Shown: piece after piece, positions 1 through 6,370 of the stretch
How positions within the stretch are numbered: position 1 is the first letter of the stretch
How the letters are laid out: every line of letters begins with the position of its first letter
Source of the DNA: Planctomycetota bacterium
Lineage (GTDB): Bacteria > Planctomycetota > Phycisphaerae > FEN-1346 > JAACEH01
NCBI GenBank assembly: GCA_016935955.1
Contig: JAFGPY010000015.1
Coordinates: 1 to 13,844, forward strand
DNA length: 13,844 bases
Direction of reading: 5' to 3'
The notes under the pieces: generated by a model
What the model was told of the DNA's origin: nothing
The model's input: the letters and a program-made list of their open reading frames with translations, nothing else
Databases searched by the model: none
Position numbers and translations under genes: made by a program

Positions 1-17
1 CCTGCAAACGCCGTTTT

Positions 18-63
18 CCCACGGGCGAGACGCCCGTGGGACGCATGGGCGGGACGCCCATGC
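18..63. repeat. Two adjacent perfect GC-rich hairpins sharing a core
   Basis: The first inverted repeat has a 10-bp stem, CCCACGGGCG at 18-27 pairing with 31-40, around an AGA loop. The second has a 9-bp stem, GCATGGGCG at 43-51 pairing with 55-63, around a GGA loop. Both share the core GGGCGRGACGCCC, and each is followed by a copy of the trinucleotide ACG, so they look like two diverged copies of one short palindromic unit. They lie just beyond the asd stop codon. Neither is followed by a T-run on either strand, so a classical intrinsic terminator is unlikely. A dispersed REP-like element or an mRNA 3' stabiliser is the better inference. Confidence 0.75.
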
Positions 64-83
64 CACGATGTAGCGTTGTAGTA

Positions 84-1112
84 CTAGAGGCCCTTCTCGA
101 CGAGCGTCTCGGCGATCTGCACGGCGTTCAGGGCGGCGCCCTTCCGCAGGTTGTCCGAGACCAGCCACAGGTTGATGCCGCGGTTGCCGTCCAGGGACTC
201 GTCCTGGCGGATGCGGCCGACGTAGGTGTCGTCCTTGCCGGCGACGTCCGTGGCCAGCGGGTACTGCTGCCGCGACACGTCGTCCACGACGGTCACGCCC
301 GGGGCCTTAGCCAGAATCTTCCGGGCTTCGTCCGGCGTGCAGGGCTTCTCGAACTCGATGTTGATGGCCTCGCTGTGGCAGTAGATCACCGGCACGCGGG
401 TGCAGGTCATCGTCACGCGGATCGCGTCGGCGTGCATGATCTTCCGCGTCTCGTGCAGCAGCTTCATCTCCTCGGACGTGTAGCCGTTGTCGCCGAAGGC
501 GTCGCTCTGCGGGATCTGCGGCAAGACGTTGAACGCCATCTGGTGCGGGAAGATCGACCGCGTGTAGGGTTCGCCCGCGAGTATGGCGGCGCTCTCATCG
601 CGGAGTTCCTCGATGGCCTTCAGGCCCACGCCGCTGACGCTCTGCATGGTGGTGATGACCAGCCGCTTGACGGTCTTGGCCTTGTGCAACGGGTTGACGG
701 CCACGACCATGCCGATGGTCGAGCAGTTCGGATTGGCGATGATGCCGCGCTCGGCACGGGTCACGTCGTCGCCATTGACCTCCGGCACCACCAGGGGCAC
801 GTCGGGCTCCATGCGGAAGGCGTTCGAGTTGTCGATGACGAAGCAGCCCTTGCTCGCAGCGATCGGGGCAAACTTGCGGCTCATGGCCTTCGGGATCGAG
901 AACAGGGCGATGTCCCAGCCCTCGTCGAACGTCGTTTCGCTGAGGCCCTCGATCGTGTACTGGCGGCCCTTGAACGCGACCTTGCGGCCGGCGCTGCGAG
1001 CCGAAGCCACGAACTTGATCTCGCTGATCGGGAAGTCCCGCTGCTCGAGGATGCTGATGAAGTTCTCGCCGACGGCGCCGGTCGCGCCGACGACCACTAC
1101 CCGCTTGGCCAT
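84..1112 (-). CDS. asd: Aspartate-semialdehyde dehydrogenase
   Basis: The enzyme catalyses NADPH-dependent reduction of L-aspartyl-4-phosphate to aspartate semialdehyde, the branch point for lysine, diaminopimelate, threonine and methionine synthesis in the cytoplasm. The 342-residue length is typical of the family. Visible motifs are the N-terminal nucleotide-binding GATGAVG (residues 9-15), DNSNAFRM (94-101), the catalytic cysteine in NPNCSTIG (Cys130), the SVSGVG stretch (158-163), and the substrate-binding and catalytic Arg239/His246 in RVPVIYCHSE. The start is supported by AGGAG on the minus strand at 1125-1121, 8 nt upstream. The gene is divergent from the transporter locus and has its own promoter in the shared intergenic region. 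It appears intact, and the family assignment is secure. Confidence 0.96.
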   Translation of the reverse strand: MAKRVVVVGATGAVGENFISILEQRDFPISEIKFVASARSAGRKVAFKGRQYTIEGLSETTFDEGWDIALFSIPKAMSRKFAPIAASKGCFVIDNSNAFRMEPDVPLVVPEVNGDDVTRAERGIIANPNCSTIGMVVAVNPLHKAKTVKRLVITTMQSVSGVGLKAIEELRDESAAILAGEPYTRSIFPHQMAFNVLPQIPQSDAFGDNGYTSEEMKLLHETRKIMHADAIRVTMTCTRVPVIYCHSEAINIEFEKPCTPDEARKILAKAPGVTVVDDVSRQQYPLATDVAGKDDTYVGRIRQDESLDGNRGINLWLVSDNLRKGAALNAVQIAETLVEKGL

Positions 1113-1143
1113 GGTACGGACTCCTGTTCTATTTCACCGCACG

Positions 1144-1171
1144 GTGCCGTGCCCACAGCGGGCCGCGGCAC
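1144..1171 (-). promoter_or_regulatory. Stem-loop in the asd leader
   Basis: GTGCCG (1144-1149) pairs with CGGCAC (1166-1171), and inside it GCCC (1151-1154) pairs with GGGC (1160-1163) around a 5-nt loop. With the predicted asd promoter, this structure would start roughly 11 nt into the transcript and end about 30 nt before the start codon. The whole leader, about 70 nt, is too short for a lysine riboswitch, so a 5' stabilising hairpin or a simple control element is more plausible. Its function is inferred. Confidence 0.4.
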
Positions 1172-1188
1172 GAAAATCAGAGTTCCGT

Positions 1189-1216
1189 ATTATAGGGAAT
1201 CCATCGGCCATTGCAA
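1189..1216 (-). promoter_or_regulatory. Sigma-70-type promoter of asd
   Basis: Read on the minus strand, a perfect -10 hexamer TATAAT (1194-1189) is preceded by a 16-bp spacer and TTGCAA (1216-1211), a 4/6 match to the -35 consensus. The predicted transcription start is near 1182, which gives asd a leader of about 70 nt. A perfect TATAAT in otherwise GC-rich DNA, at the right distance from the gene, makes this the best promoter candidate in the window. Confidence 0.65.
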
Positions 1217-1342
1217 GCGCGAGGCGCACCGGCGCAGGGCCGTCGGGGACGCGGCGCTGCGGATGCGGCCGGGTCCTGCGACGCGGGTCCACAACAACAG
1301 ACGGCAACGGGGCTTGCGTCACCGCTGAGGGGGAGAAAAGCC

Positions 1343-1371
1343 TTGACTTGCGGCTTGGCTGACACTAACTT
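1343..1371 (+). promoter_or_regulatory. Candidate rightward promoter
   Basis: TTGACT (1343-1348, 5/6 to the -35 consensus) is followed after 17 bp by TAACTT (1366-1371), a weak -10. A start near 1378 would give a leader of about 90 nt to the gene at 1468. No other promoter-like pair is evident upstream of that gene. It may also serve the first importer module if transcription reads through. Confidence 0.4.
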
Positions 1372-1425
1372 GGCACTGTTCTAACGGAACCGGGGTCTGC
1401 CCGGTCCGGCATCGTCGCGAATCTC

Positions 1426-1438
1426 ATGACGCCGTCAT
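1426..1438. promoter_or_regulatory. 13-bp perfect dyad, possible operator
   Basis: ATGACG (1426-1431) and CGTCAT (1433-1438) are perfect inverted repeats around a single C. The dyad lies about 30 bp upstream of the ATG at 1468 and downstream of the candidate promoter. That position would suit a repressor site, but a single short palindrome can occur by chance. Confidence 0.3.
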
Positions 1439-1455
1439 AGCATACTTGATCGACC

Positions 1456-1460
1456 GGAGG
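1456..1460 (+). promoter_or_regulatory. Ribosome binding site that sets the start at 1468
   Basis: GGAGG lies 7 nt before ATG 1468. A TTG directly upstream (1465) is in frame and would add one residue, but the ATG has the better spacing and codon, so it is taken as the start. Confidence 0.75.
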
Positions 1461-1467
1461 ACTCTTG

Positions 1468-2574
1468 ATGAGCAAACGGACCTTGAGGGTCGTATTGGGC
1501 CTCGGGATGCTGCTTGTGGTTGCCCCAGTGGTCTCGGCCCAGACGGACGACATCTCCGACCTCACGGGCAAGGCGACGTTCAGCGCCGACGAACAGGACC
1601 GACTGCAGAAGGCCATCGACGGTGTTCTGGACCGCGTGGTTGCCGGGACCGACAATCGCCTGGTCGACGCCGCCCGCAAGCAGCTGATCGACATGGTTCA
1701 GTCCTCGCGTTCGACCGAGGAGTTCAAGGCCCTGGCGGCCAAGCTGATCGTCAAGCAGGCCACCGCCAAGATGGCCAACCCGATTCTCGTCTACAAGAAC
1801 CGCCTCGCCCTGGCCATTGTCATCGCCCAGATGCAGGAACCCGATTCGGTGTCGCTGCTGCTGCGGTTGCTGGGCGGCGAAGGGCCCGAAGGCGAGCGCT
1901 ACGCCGGCGTCCGCTACTGGGCGGCCAAGGGGCTGGCCGGCAAGGCCGTCAGCGAGGCGATCGTCCAGGGCCGCGCTCCGGAACCGATGCGCAAGGTGCT
2001 GGCCGACCTGGAAAAGGTCCTGATGCGGGAGAAGGACGGCATCTGCGTCGGGGCCATGCTGGAGGCCGTGGCGGCACTGGGTACGGATGCCGCAACCGAC
2101 GTTATGATCCGCGCGGCGGCCGACAAGGCCCGCACGCTGAACCTCGGCAACCGCGACGCCGCGGAGTCCATGAGAGCGGCCGTGGTGATCCTCGAAGGGG
2201 TCTACCGGAACGACATCCGGCCCATCTCCGAAGTCAAGCAACCGATCGTCGGCGTCATGGCCCAGATCCTGGCGCAGACGCCCCCGCACGGCGACGGGCT
2301 GACGCTGATTGCCGCCATTAACGAGGCGCTCGGCCGCCTGACGGGCGAGACCACGGGCCTGGGCGAGGCCGTGGCCAAGTGCCGCGATCAGGCCAACCGT
2401 CTTGAGCCCAAGGTGATCGACGGCGTCTGGCTCGAACAGCTCAACTGGATCGAGACTCTGCTGCGACTCGACAAGCAGGGCAAGAAGGAGTTGCGGCTGA
2501 AGCAACGCCCCGTGTTGCTGGACTGGTCGCCGGCCAAATCGGCCGAGGTTGCTGCCAAAAGCGTCAATCGGTGA
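1468..2574 (+). CDS. Secreted helical protein of unknown function
   Basis: I do not recognise this 368-residue protein. The N-terminus is a clear Sec signal peptide: SKR, a hydrophobic core at residues 7-22, and a probable signal peptidase I cut after VSA (24/25). The mature part is rich in Ala, Leu, Lys and Glu and looks almost entirely alpha-helical. Stretches such as RYWAAKGLAG (149-158) and AMLEAVAALG (196-205) resemble HEAT/ARM-type helical repeats. There are no catalytic motifs or membrane helices beyond the signal, and only two cysteines are seen, so an exported scaffold or binding role is possible but unproven. It lies 113 bp upstream of the first binding protein on the same strand, with no promoter or T-run terminator visible between them, so it may be co-transcribed with the importer. 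Confidence 0.8.
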   Translation: MSKRTLRVVLGLGMLLVVAPVVSAQTDDISDLTGKATFSADEQDRLQKAIDGVLDRVVAGTDNRLVDAARKQLIDMVQSSRSTEEFKALAAKLIVKQATAKMANPILVYKNRLALAIVIAQMQEPDSVSLLLRLLGGEGPEGERYAGVRYWAAKGLAGKAVSEAIVQGRAPEPMRKVLADLEKVLMREKDGICVGAMLEAVAALGTDAATDVMIRAAADKARTLNLGNRDAAESMRAAVVILEGVYRNDIRPISEVKQPIVGVMAQILAQTPPHGDGLTLIAAINEALGRLTGETTGLGEAVAKCRDQANRLEPKVIDGVWLEQLNWIETLLRLDKQGKKELRLKQRPVLLDWSPAKSAEVAAKSVNR

Positions 2575-2687
2575 GCCTCGCGGCCCAGCCGCAGCCTATC
2601 GCTCGCGGGCCGTCTGCGGTCATGCCAACCGATACCGCGCGGCACGCCTGCGAATGAGCCGCGACGGCGAACGGAGAAGACGACCGT

Positions 2688-4379
2688 ATGCGTGAGTCCT
2701 CCTGGCGAGGCCCCGTTGTTCTGCTGGTCCTGCTGCTGGTTCCCGTGTGCCTTATCGTCAATACGCTGGAGTTCGGCCAGAAGAGGGCAGCCCTGCGCTT
2801 CAGCCAGGGGCCCGAGGTGCCGACCCTCGATCCGCACAGGATGCAGGACGTCAGCGGGGGGCGCATTGCCGGGGCCCTGTTCGAGGGATTGGCCGTATTC
2901 GATCCCAAGACCGCCGCCCCCAAGCCCGGGGCGGCCCAGCGCTGGGACATTTCCGACAACGGCACGGTCTACACCTTCCATCTACGGCCCGAGGCCCGGT
3001 GGAGCGACGGCTCGCCGCTGACGGCCGACGATTTCCTCTACAGTTGGCGACGCGCCCTGGACGCCCGCACCGGGTCGGCCTACAACTACATGCTCTTTCC
3101 GATCAAGGGCAGCCGCCAGTACGTGGAGGCCACGAAGAACCTGGCCGGCAAATCGCCCGCGGAGATTGACGCGGTCCTGGAGGCCGCCGGTCGCGGGCTC
3201 GGCATCGAGGTCGTGTCGCCCACCTTGCTGCGCGTCACACTGGAGCGGCCGACCCGGTCGTTCATCGACCTGGTGGCCTTCCACACGTTGCTGCCCGTCA
3301 AGCGAAGTTCCGTGGAGATTGTGCGCGACGGCTTCGTGGTGGAGGATCCGGCCTGGACGCATCCCGGCAGGATCGTCTCGAACGGTCCCTACGCACTCAG
3401 CCAGTGGCAACTCAAGAGCAGGATGCGGCTGGTCCGCAATGAGTACTACTGGAATCGCGACAAGGTCCGCATCGCGACGGTCGACGTCTTTCCGACCGAG
3501 AGCATCGAGACCGCGTACCTCCAATACATGCTGGGCCAACTCGACTTCATCAGCGACGTGCCTCCCCTTGCAGCCGAGCAGTTGCTGAAGGAGAAGCGGG
3601 CCGGGCGACGGTCGGACTTCTACGCCTTCCCGTATTGCGGCACCTACTTCTATCGCTTCAATTGCACGAGGGCGCCGCTGAACGATCGTCGCATCCGCAT
3701 GGCGCTTCTGCTGGCCATTGACAAGCAGGAGATCATCGAGAAGGCCGCACGGCTGGAGCAGCAGGAGGCCCGGACGCTGGTGCCGCCACAGATACCCTGG
3801 TACCACGGGCCCGAAGGCCATGCCCGCAGCGTCGAGCAGGCCCGCAGGCTTCTGGCCGAGGCGGGCTATCCCGGCGGCAAGGGGCTGCGGACTATCCAAT
3901 TGCTCTATAACACGAGCGAAGCGCACAAGCGCATCGCGGAGCTTGCCGCCGAGCAGTGGAAGCGCGAATTGGGTGTCAACGTCCGGCTGGAGAACCTCGA
4001 ATGGAAGGTCTTCCTCGAAAGGGTCAAGGCGCTGGACTACGACATGGCCCGCACCAGTTGGATCGCCGACTACCTGGACCCGATGACGTTCCTTGACATG
4101 TTCGTGACCGACGGCGGCAACAACAACACGGGCTGGTCGAACGCCGAGTACGATCGCCTGATCGACGAAGCGGGGGACGAGGGCGACACGGAGCGGCAGG
4201 CCGACATCTTCCGTCGCGCGGAGTCGATCCTCGTCGAGCAGGAGGTGCCCATTCTGCCGGTCTACTTCTATGTGTCGTCGTCCATGGTGCGGGAATCCGT
4301 GAAGGGTTACTTCCCGAATCCGTTGAATCGGATCGCGTTCGAGGACCTGTGGATCGAGTCGCAGGAGGGCCGCCCGTGA
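2688..4379 (+). CDS. oppA: Peptide ABC transporter substrate-binding protein, OppA type (module 1)
   Basis: This 563-residue extracytoplasmic solute-binding protein (SBP family 5) would capture peptides and deliver them to the neighbouring permeases. Family hallmarks are visible in order: GPEVPTLDPHRMQD (41-54), the RWSDGSPLTADDFLYSW stretch (104-120), SNGPYALSQW (231-240), FYRFNCTRAPLNDRRIRMAL (321-340), SWIADYLDPMTFLDMF (457-472) and NTGWSNAEYDRLIDEA (480-495). These most resemble the OppA/MppA oligopeptide and murein-peptide group. The N-terminus has a hydrophobic segment (about 9-26) with no clear signal peptidase site. Cys21 is not in a good lipobox, so the protein may stay anchored by an uncleaved helix. 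GGAG at 2673-2676 precedes the ATG with rather long spacing. The stop overlaps the next gene by 4 nt. The exact ligand cannot be read from sequence. Confidence 0.92.
   Translation: MRESSWRGPVVLLVLLLVPVCLIVNTLEFGQKRAALRFSQGPEVPTLDPHRMQDVSGGRIAGALFEGLAVFDPKTAAPKPGAAQRWDISDNGTVYTFHLRPEARWSDGSPLTADDFLYSWRRALDARTGSAYNYMLFPIKGSRQYVEATKNLAGKSPAEIDAVLEAAGRGLGIEVVSPTLLRVTLERPTRSFIDLVAFHTLLPVKRSSVEIVRDGFVVEDPAWTHPGRIVSNGPYALSQWQLKSRMRLVRNEYYWNRDKVRIATVDVFPTESIETAYLQYMLGQLDFISDVPPLAAEQLLKEKRAGRRSDFYAFPYCGTYFYRFNCTRAPLNDRRIRMALLLAIDKQEIIEKAARLEQQEARTLVPPQIPWYHGPEGHARSVEQARRLLAEAGYPGGKGLRTIQLLYNTSEAHKRIAELAAEQWKRELGVNVRLENLEWKVFLERVKALDYDMARTSWIADYLDPMTFLDMFVTDGGNNNTGWSNAEYDRLIDEAGDEGDTERQADIFRRAESILVEQEVPILPVYFYVSSSMVRESVKGYFPNPLNRIAFEDLWIESQEGRP
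4363..4369 (+). promoter_or_regulatory. Ribosome binding site that sets the GTG start of oppB (module 1)
   Basis: AGGAGGG lies 6 nt before GTG 4376, whose last three bases form part of the oppA stop (GTGA overlap, 4376-4379). An upstream in-frame start at 4349 would add nine residues unlike the family N-terminus and would leave this strong site inside the gene. Confidence 0.85.
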
Positions 4380-5296
4380 CGCGATTCGTGATCCACCGCC
4401 TGCTGTGGTTCATCCCCACGTTGCTGGTCATCTACACGTTGACGTTCGCCATGATGCACGCCGCGCCGGGCAAGCCCTGGGAAACCGATAAAGAGATGTC
4501 GGCCGAGGCCGTCGCCAAGTTCAAGCACGAGTACTACCTCGACCGGCCGTGGCCCGTGGCCTACACGTTGACGCTCCGCGACCTGGTGACGCTGCGCGGG
4601 CAGTCGTCGATGTACTACCGCGACTGGAACACCGTGCGGGAGATTCTCGGCCCGTCGTTCCTGGTCTCGACGGCCCTGGGGACCCTGGCTTTGGCCCTGA
4701 GCCTGGTGGTCGGCGTCCTGGTGGGCATCTTCTCGGCCGTCAGGAGATACACGCTGCTGGACCACCTGCTCACGGGGACGACGCTCCTGGGCATCTCGAT
4801 TCCCAGTTTCGTCGTCGCCTCGCTGCTGCTGATGGTCTTCTCGTTCTGGCTGCAACTGATGCCGGCCGGCGGGTGGGGCTCCGTGCGGCAACTGATTCTT
4901 CCGGCCGTGGCCCTGGCGGCGTTCCCGGCGGCGTACATCGCGCGGCTGATGCGGAACAGCATGCTCGACGTTCTGCCGGCCGACTTCATGCGCGTCGCCG
5001 AGTGCAAGGGCCTCTCGCGATTCCGCGTCATCTTCTCGCACGGCCTGAAGAACGCCATGCTGCCCGTTCTGAGCTATGTCGGTCCCGCGGCCGCAGGCAT
5101 CTTCACCGGCAGTTTCGTCGTCGAGAAACTCTTCAACATTCCGGGCGTCGGGTTCCACTTCGTCACCAGTGCGTTGAACCGCGACCACCCGCTGATCCTG
5201 GCCTGCGTGATGCTCTACAGTGCGCTGCTGCTGGCCATGAACCTGCTGGTGGACATCGGCTACGGCTGGCTCGACCCGAGGATTCGCTATGACTGA
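4376..5296 (+). CDS. oppB: Peptide ABC transporter permease, OppB type (module 1)
   Basis: This inner-membrane subunit forms one half of the translocation pore with the OppC protein encoded next. It is 306 residues long, the normal family size, starting TRFVIHRLLWFIPTLL as OppB proteins do, with APGKP after the first helix. Predicted membrane helices lie near 9-28, 95-120, 134-158, 172-192, 232-252 and 272-296. The cytoplasmic EAA coupling loop, which contacts the ATPase, is at about 205-232 (RVAECKGLS followed by NAMLPV). The C-terminus ends in the family-typical DPRIRYD. It is translationally coupled on both sides, by a GTGA overlap with oppA and an 8-nt overlap with oppC. Confidence 0.95.
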   Translation: MTRFVIHRLLWFIPTLLVIYTLTFAMMHAAPGKPWETDKEMSAEAVAKFKHEYYLDRPWPVAYTLTLRDLVTLRGQSSMYYRDWNTVREILGPSFLVSTALGTLALALSLVVGVLVGIFSAVRRYTLLDHLLTGTTLLGISIPSFVVASLLLMVFSFWLQLMPAGGWGSVRQLILPAVALAAFPAAYIARLMRNSMLDVLPADFMRVAECKGLSRFRVIFSHGLKNAMLPVLSYVGPAAAGIFTGSFVVEKLFNIPGVGFHFVTSALNRDHPLILACVMLYSALLLAMNLLVDIGYGWLDPRIRYD

Positions 5297-6227
5297 GCCG
5301 CAACTCGACCAGCTCATCGAAGCGCCGCCCGCCGTGGTGGGGCGCAGCCCGTTCGTTCTCGGCATGCGCCGCTTCAAGGCCAACAAGGCGGCGATGGTCA
5401 GCGCGGTGCTCGTCGTTGCGATGATGGGTGCCTGCTTCGGCGGCTACGCCTACGGCCGCGCGGGCGAGAAAACCTGGACCGTCGGCGAGCAGGAAGACCT
5501 GGCAGTGGGTCAGCCGCATCCCTGGCCGCCGTCGCCGGCTCATCCGTTCGGCACCGACACCAACGGGCGGGACCTGCTGATGAGGACGTTGGAGGGCGGG
5601 GCGATCAGCCTGGGCGTGGGGCTGGTCTCGGCAGCCATCAGCGTGATCATCGGCACCTTCTACGGGGCCATCGCCGGGCAGGCCGGCGGCGCGGTGGACC
5701 GCTGGATGATGCGCCTGGTCGATACGCTCTACGGGTTGCCGTACATCCTGCTGGTGATCCTGATTCTCGTCTACGCCCAGCAGAGCCTGGCCGTGCTCTT
5801 CGTGGCCATCGGTTGCGTGATGTGGCTGACCATGGCCCGCATCATTCGCGGGCAGGTGCTGCGGCTCAGGCAGGAGGAGTTCATCGTTGCGGCCCGGGCC
5901 CTCGGGGCAGGGCCGGTCTCGATCCTGCTGCGGCACATGGTGCCCAACCTGCTCGGTCCCATCGCCGTCTGCGCCACGCTGACCGTGCCGGTGGCCATCC
6001 TGCAGGAATCGTTCCTGAGTTTCCTGGGGCTCGGCATCTCGGCGCCCCTGGCCAGTTGGGGCACGCTGGCCAGCGACGGCGTTCAGGCCCTCAGTCCGAT
6101 GGTCAACACCTGGTGGCTGCTGGTCTTCCCGTGCGCCCTGTTGGCCCTGACGCTGCTGGCGCTGAACTTCATCGGCGACGGCCTGCGCGACGCCTTTGAC
6201 CCGAAGTTGACGACGGGCAAAACGTGA
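5289..6227 (+). CDS. oppC: Peptide ABC transporter permease, OppC type (module 1)
   Basis: This 312-residue inner-membrane partner of the module 1 OppB has the normal family length and features. A basic N-terminal tail (MRRFKANK) precedes helix 1 (about 34-52). The conserved HPFGTDTNGRDLL lies at 85-97, and further helices fall near 104-129, 148-168, 170-183, 222-240 and 275-295. The EAA coupling loop is at 200-224 (AARALGAG, then RHMVPNLLGPI), and SFLSFLGLGI follows at 241-250. The C-terminus carries the typical GDGLRDAFDPKL. The ATG lies inside the last codons of oppB, in an 8-nt overlap reading TATGACTGA, with GAGG at 5278-5281 upstream. No ATPase gene follows it directly. The next gene starts the second importer module. 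Confidence 0.95.
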   Translation: MTEPQLDQLIEAPPAVVGRSPFVLGMRRFKANKAAMVSAVLVVAMMGACFGGYAYGRAGEKTWTVGEQEDLAVGQPHPWPPSPAHPFGTDTNGRDLLMRTLEGGAISLGVGLVSAAISVIIGTFYGAIAGQAGGAVDRWMMRLVDTLYGLPYILLVILILVYAQQSLAVLFVAIGCVMWLTMARIIRGQVLRLRQEEFIVAARALGAGPVSILLRHMVPNLLGPIAVCATLTVPVAILQESFLSFLGLGISAPLASWGTLASDGVQALSPMVNTWWLLVFPCALLALTLLALNFIGDGLRDAFDPKLTTGKT

Positions 6228-6250
6228 GAATCCGGGGAGTCTCTGCGGAT

Positions 6251-6293
6251 GCGCCGGGCGGACTCGTAATGAACTTGGATTGCGCCGGGCGGA
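6251..6293. repeat. 12-bp direct repeat overlapping a promoter
   Basis: GCGCCGGGCGGA occurs at 6251-6262 and again at 6282-6293. GGAT precedes both copies, with one extra T in the second, so the similarity reaches about 16 bp. The second copy lies wholly inside the spacer of the promoter at 6275-6303 and the first lies just upstream, with 31 bp between starts (about three helical turns). This layout would suit a regulator binding two sites on one DNA face, which is inference. Confidence 0.6.
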
Positions 6294-6303
6294 ATGGTAT
6301 AGT
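6275..6303 (+). promoter_or_regulatory. Extended -10 promoter for importer module 2
   Basis: TATAGT (6298-6303, 5/6 to the -10 consensus) is preceded by TGG, giving an extended -10. TTGGAT (6275-6280) lies 17 bp upstream as a weak -35. A start near 6310 leaves a leader of about 60 nt before the binding-protein ATG at 6371. This would give module 2, and the ATPases behind it, transcription independent of module 1. Confidence 0.55.
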
Positions 6304-6370
6304 GCCGTGTCGCAGTCCGCACGGGATAGCGGCCGCAGGGCCCTAAGAACTTGGTGTTGCGAGGGTTAAC

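Larger units (their letters stand above)
1113..1467. other. Divergent intergenic region between asd and the secreted-protein gene
   Basis: This 355-bp stretch holds no convincing gene. The short minus-strand frames here have no start signals or recognisable content. Its asd-proximal part contains the asd ribosome site, a leader stem-loop and a TATAAT promoter. The middle (about 1217-1330) is plain GC-rich sequence in which I see nothing specific. The right part has a candidate rightward promoter, a short hairpin (ACCGGG at 1389-1394 with CCCGGT at 1400-1405), a dyad and a strong ribosome site. Confidence 0.7.

Noticed and set aside
18..63. A rho-independent terminator for asd
   Set aside because: The stems are strong, but neither strand has a T-run after them.
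36..1328. A 430-codon plus-strand frame opposite asd
   Set aside because: It runs through the palindromic repeat and antisense to an unmistakable asd, with no recognisable protein features.
1134..1365. Two 62-codon minus-strand frames in the divergent gap
   Set aside because: No ribosome site or recognisable content is seen, and they overlap the asd promoter and leader.
1371..1386. A possible sigma-54 promoter (TTGGCAC)
   Set aside because: The -24 element fits, but the required GC of the -12 element is missing at the right distance (TAACG instead of TTGCW).
2581..2612. An inverted repeat (CGGCCC with GGGCCG) as a terminator after the first plus-strand gene
   Set aside because: The stem is only 6 bp with a 20-nt loop and no T-run. 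Chance pairing in GC-rich DNA is likely.
2688..2780. A lipoprotein signal at Cys21 of the module 1 binding protein
   Set aside because: The residues before the cysteine (VPV) do not fit a lipobox, and the cysteine lies within the hydrophobic core, not at its end.
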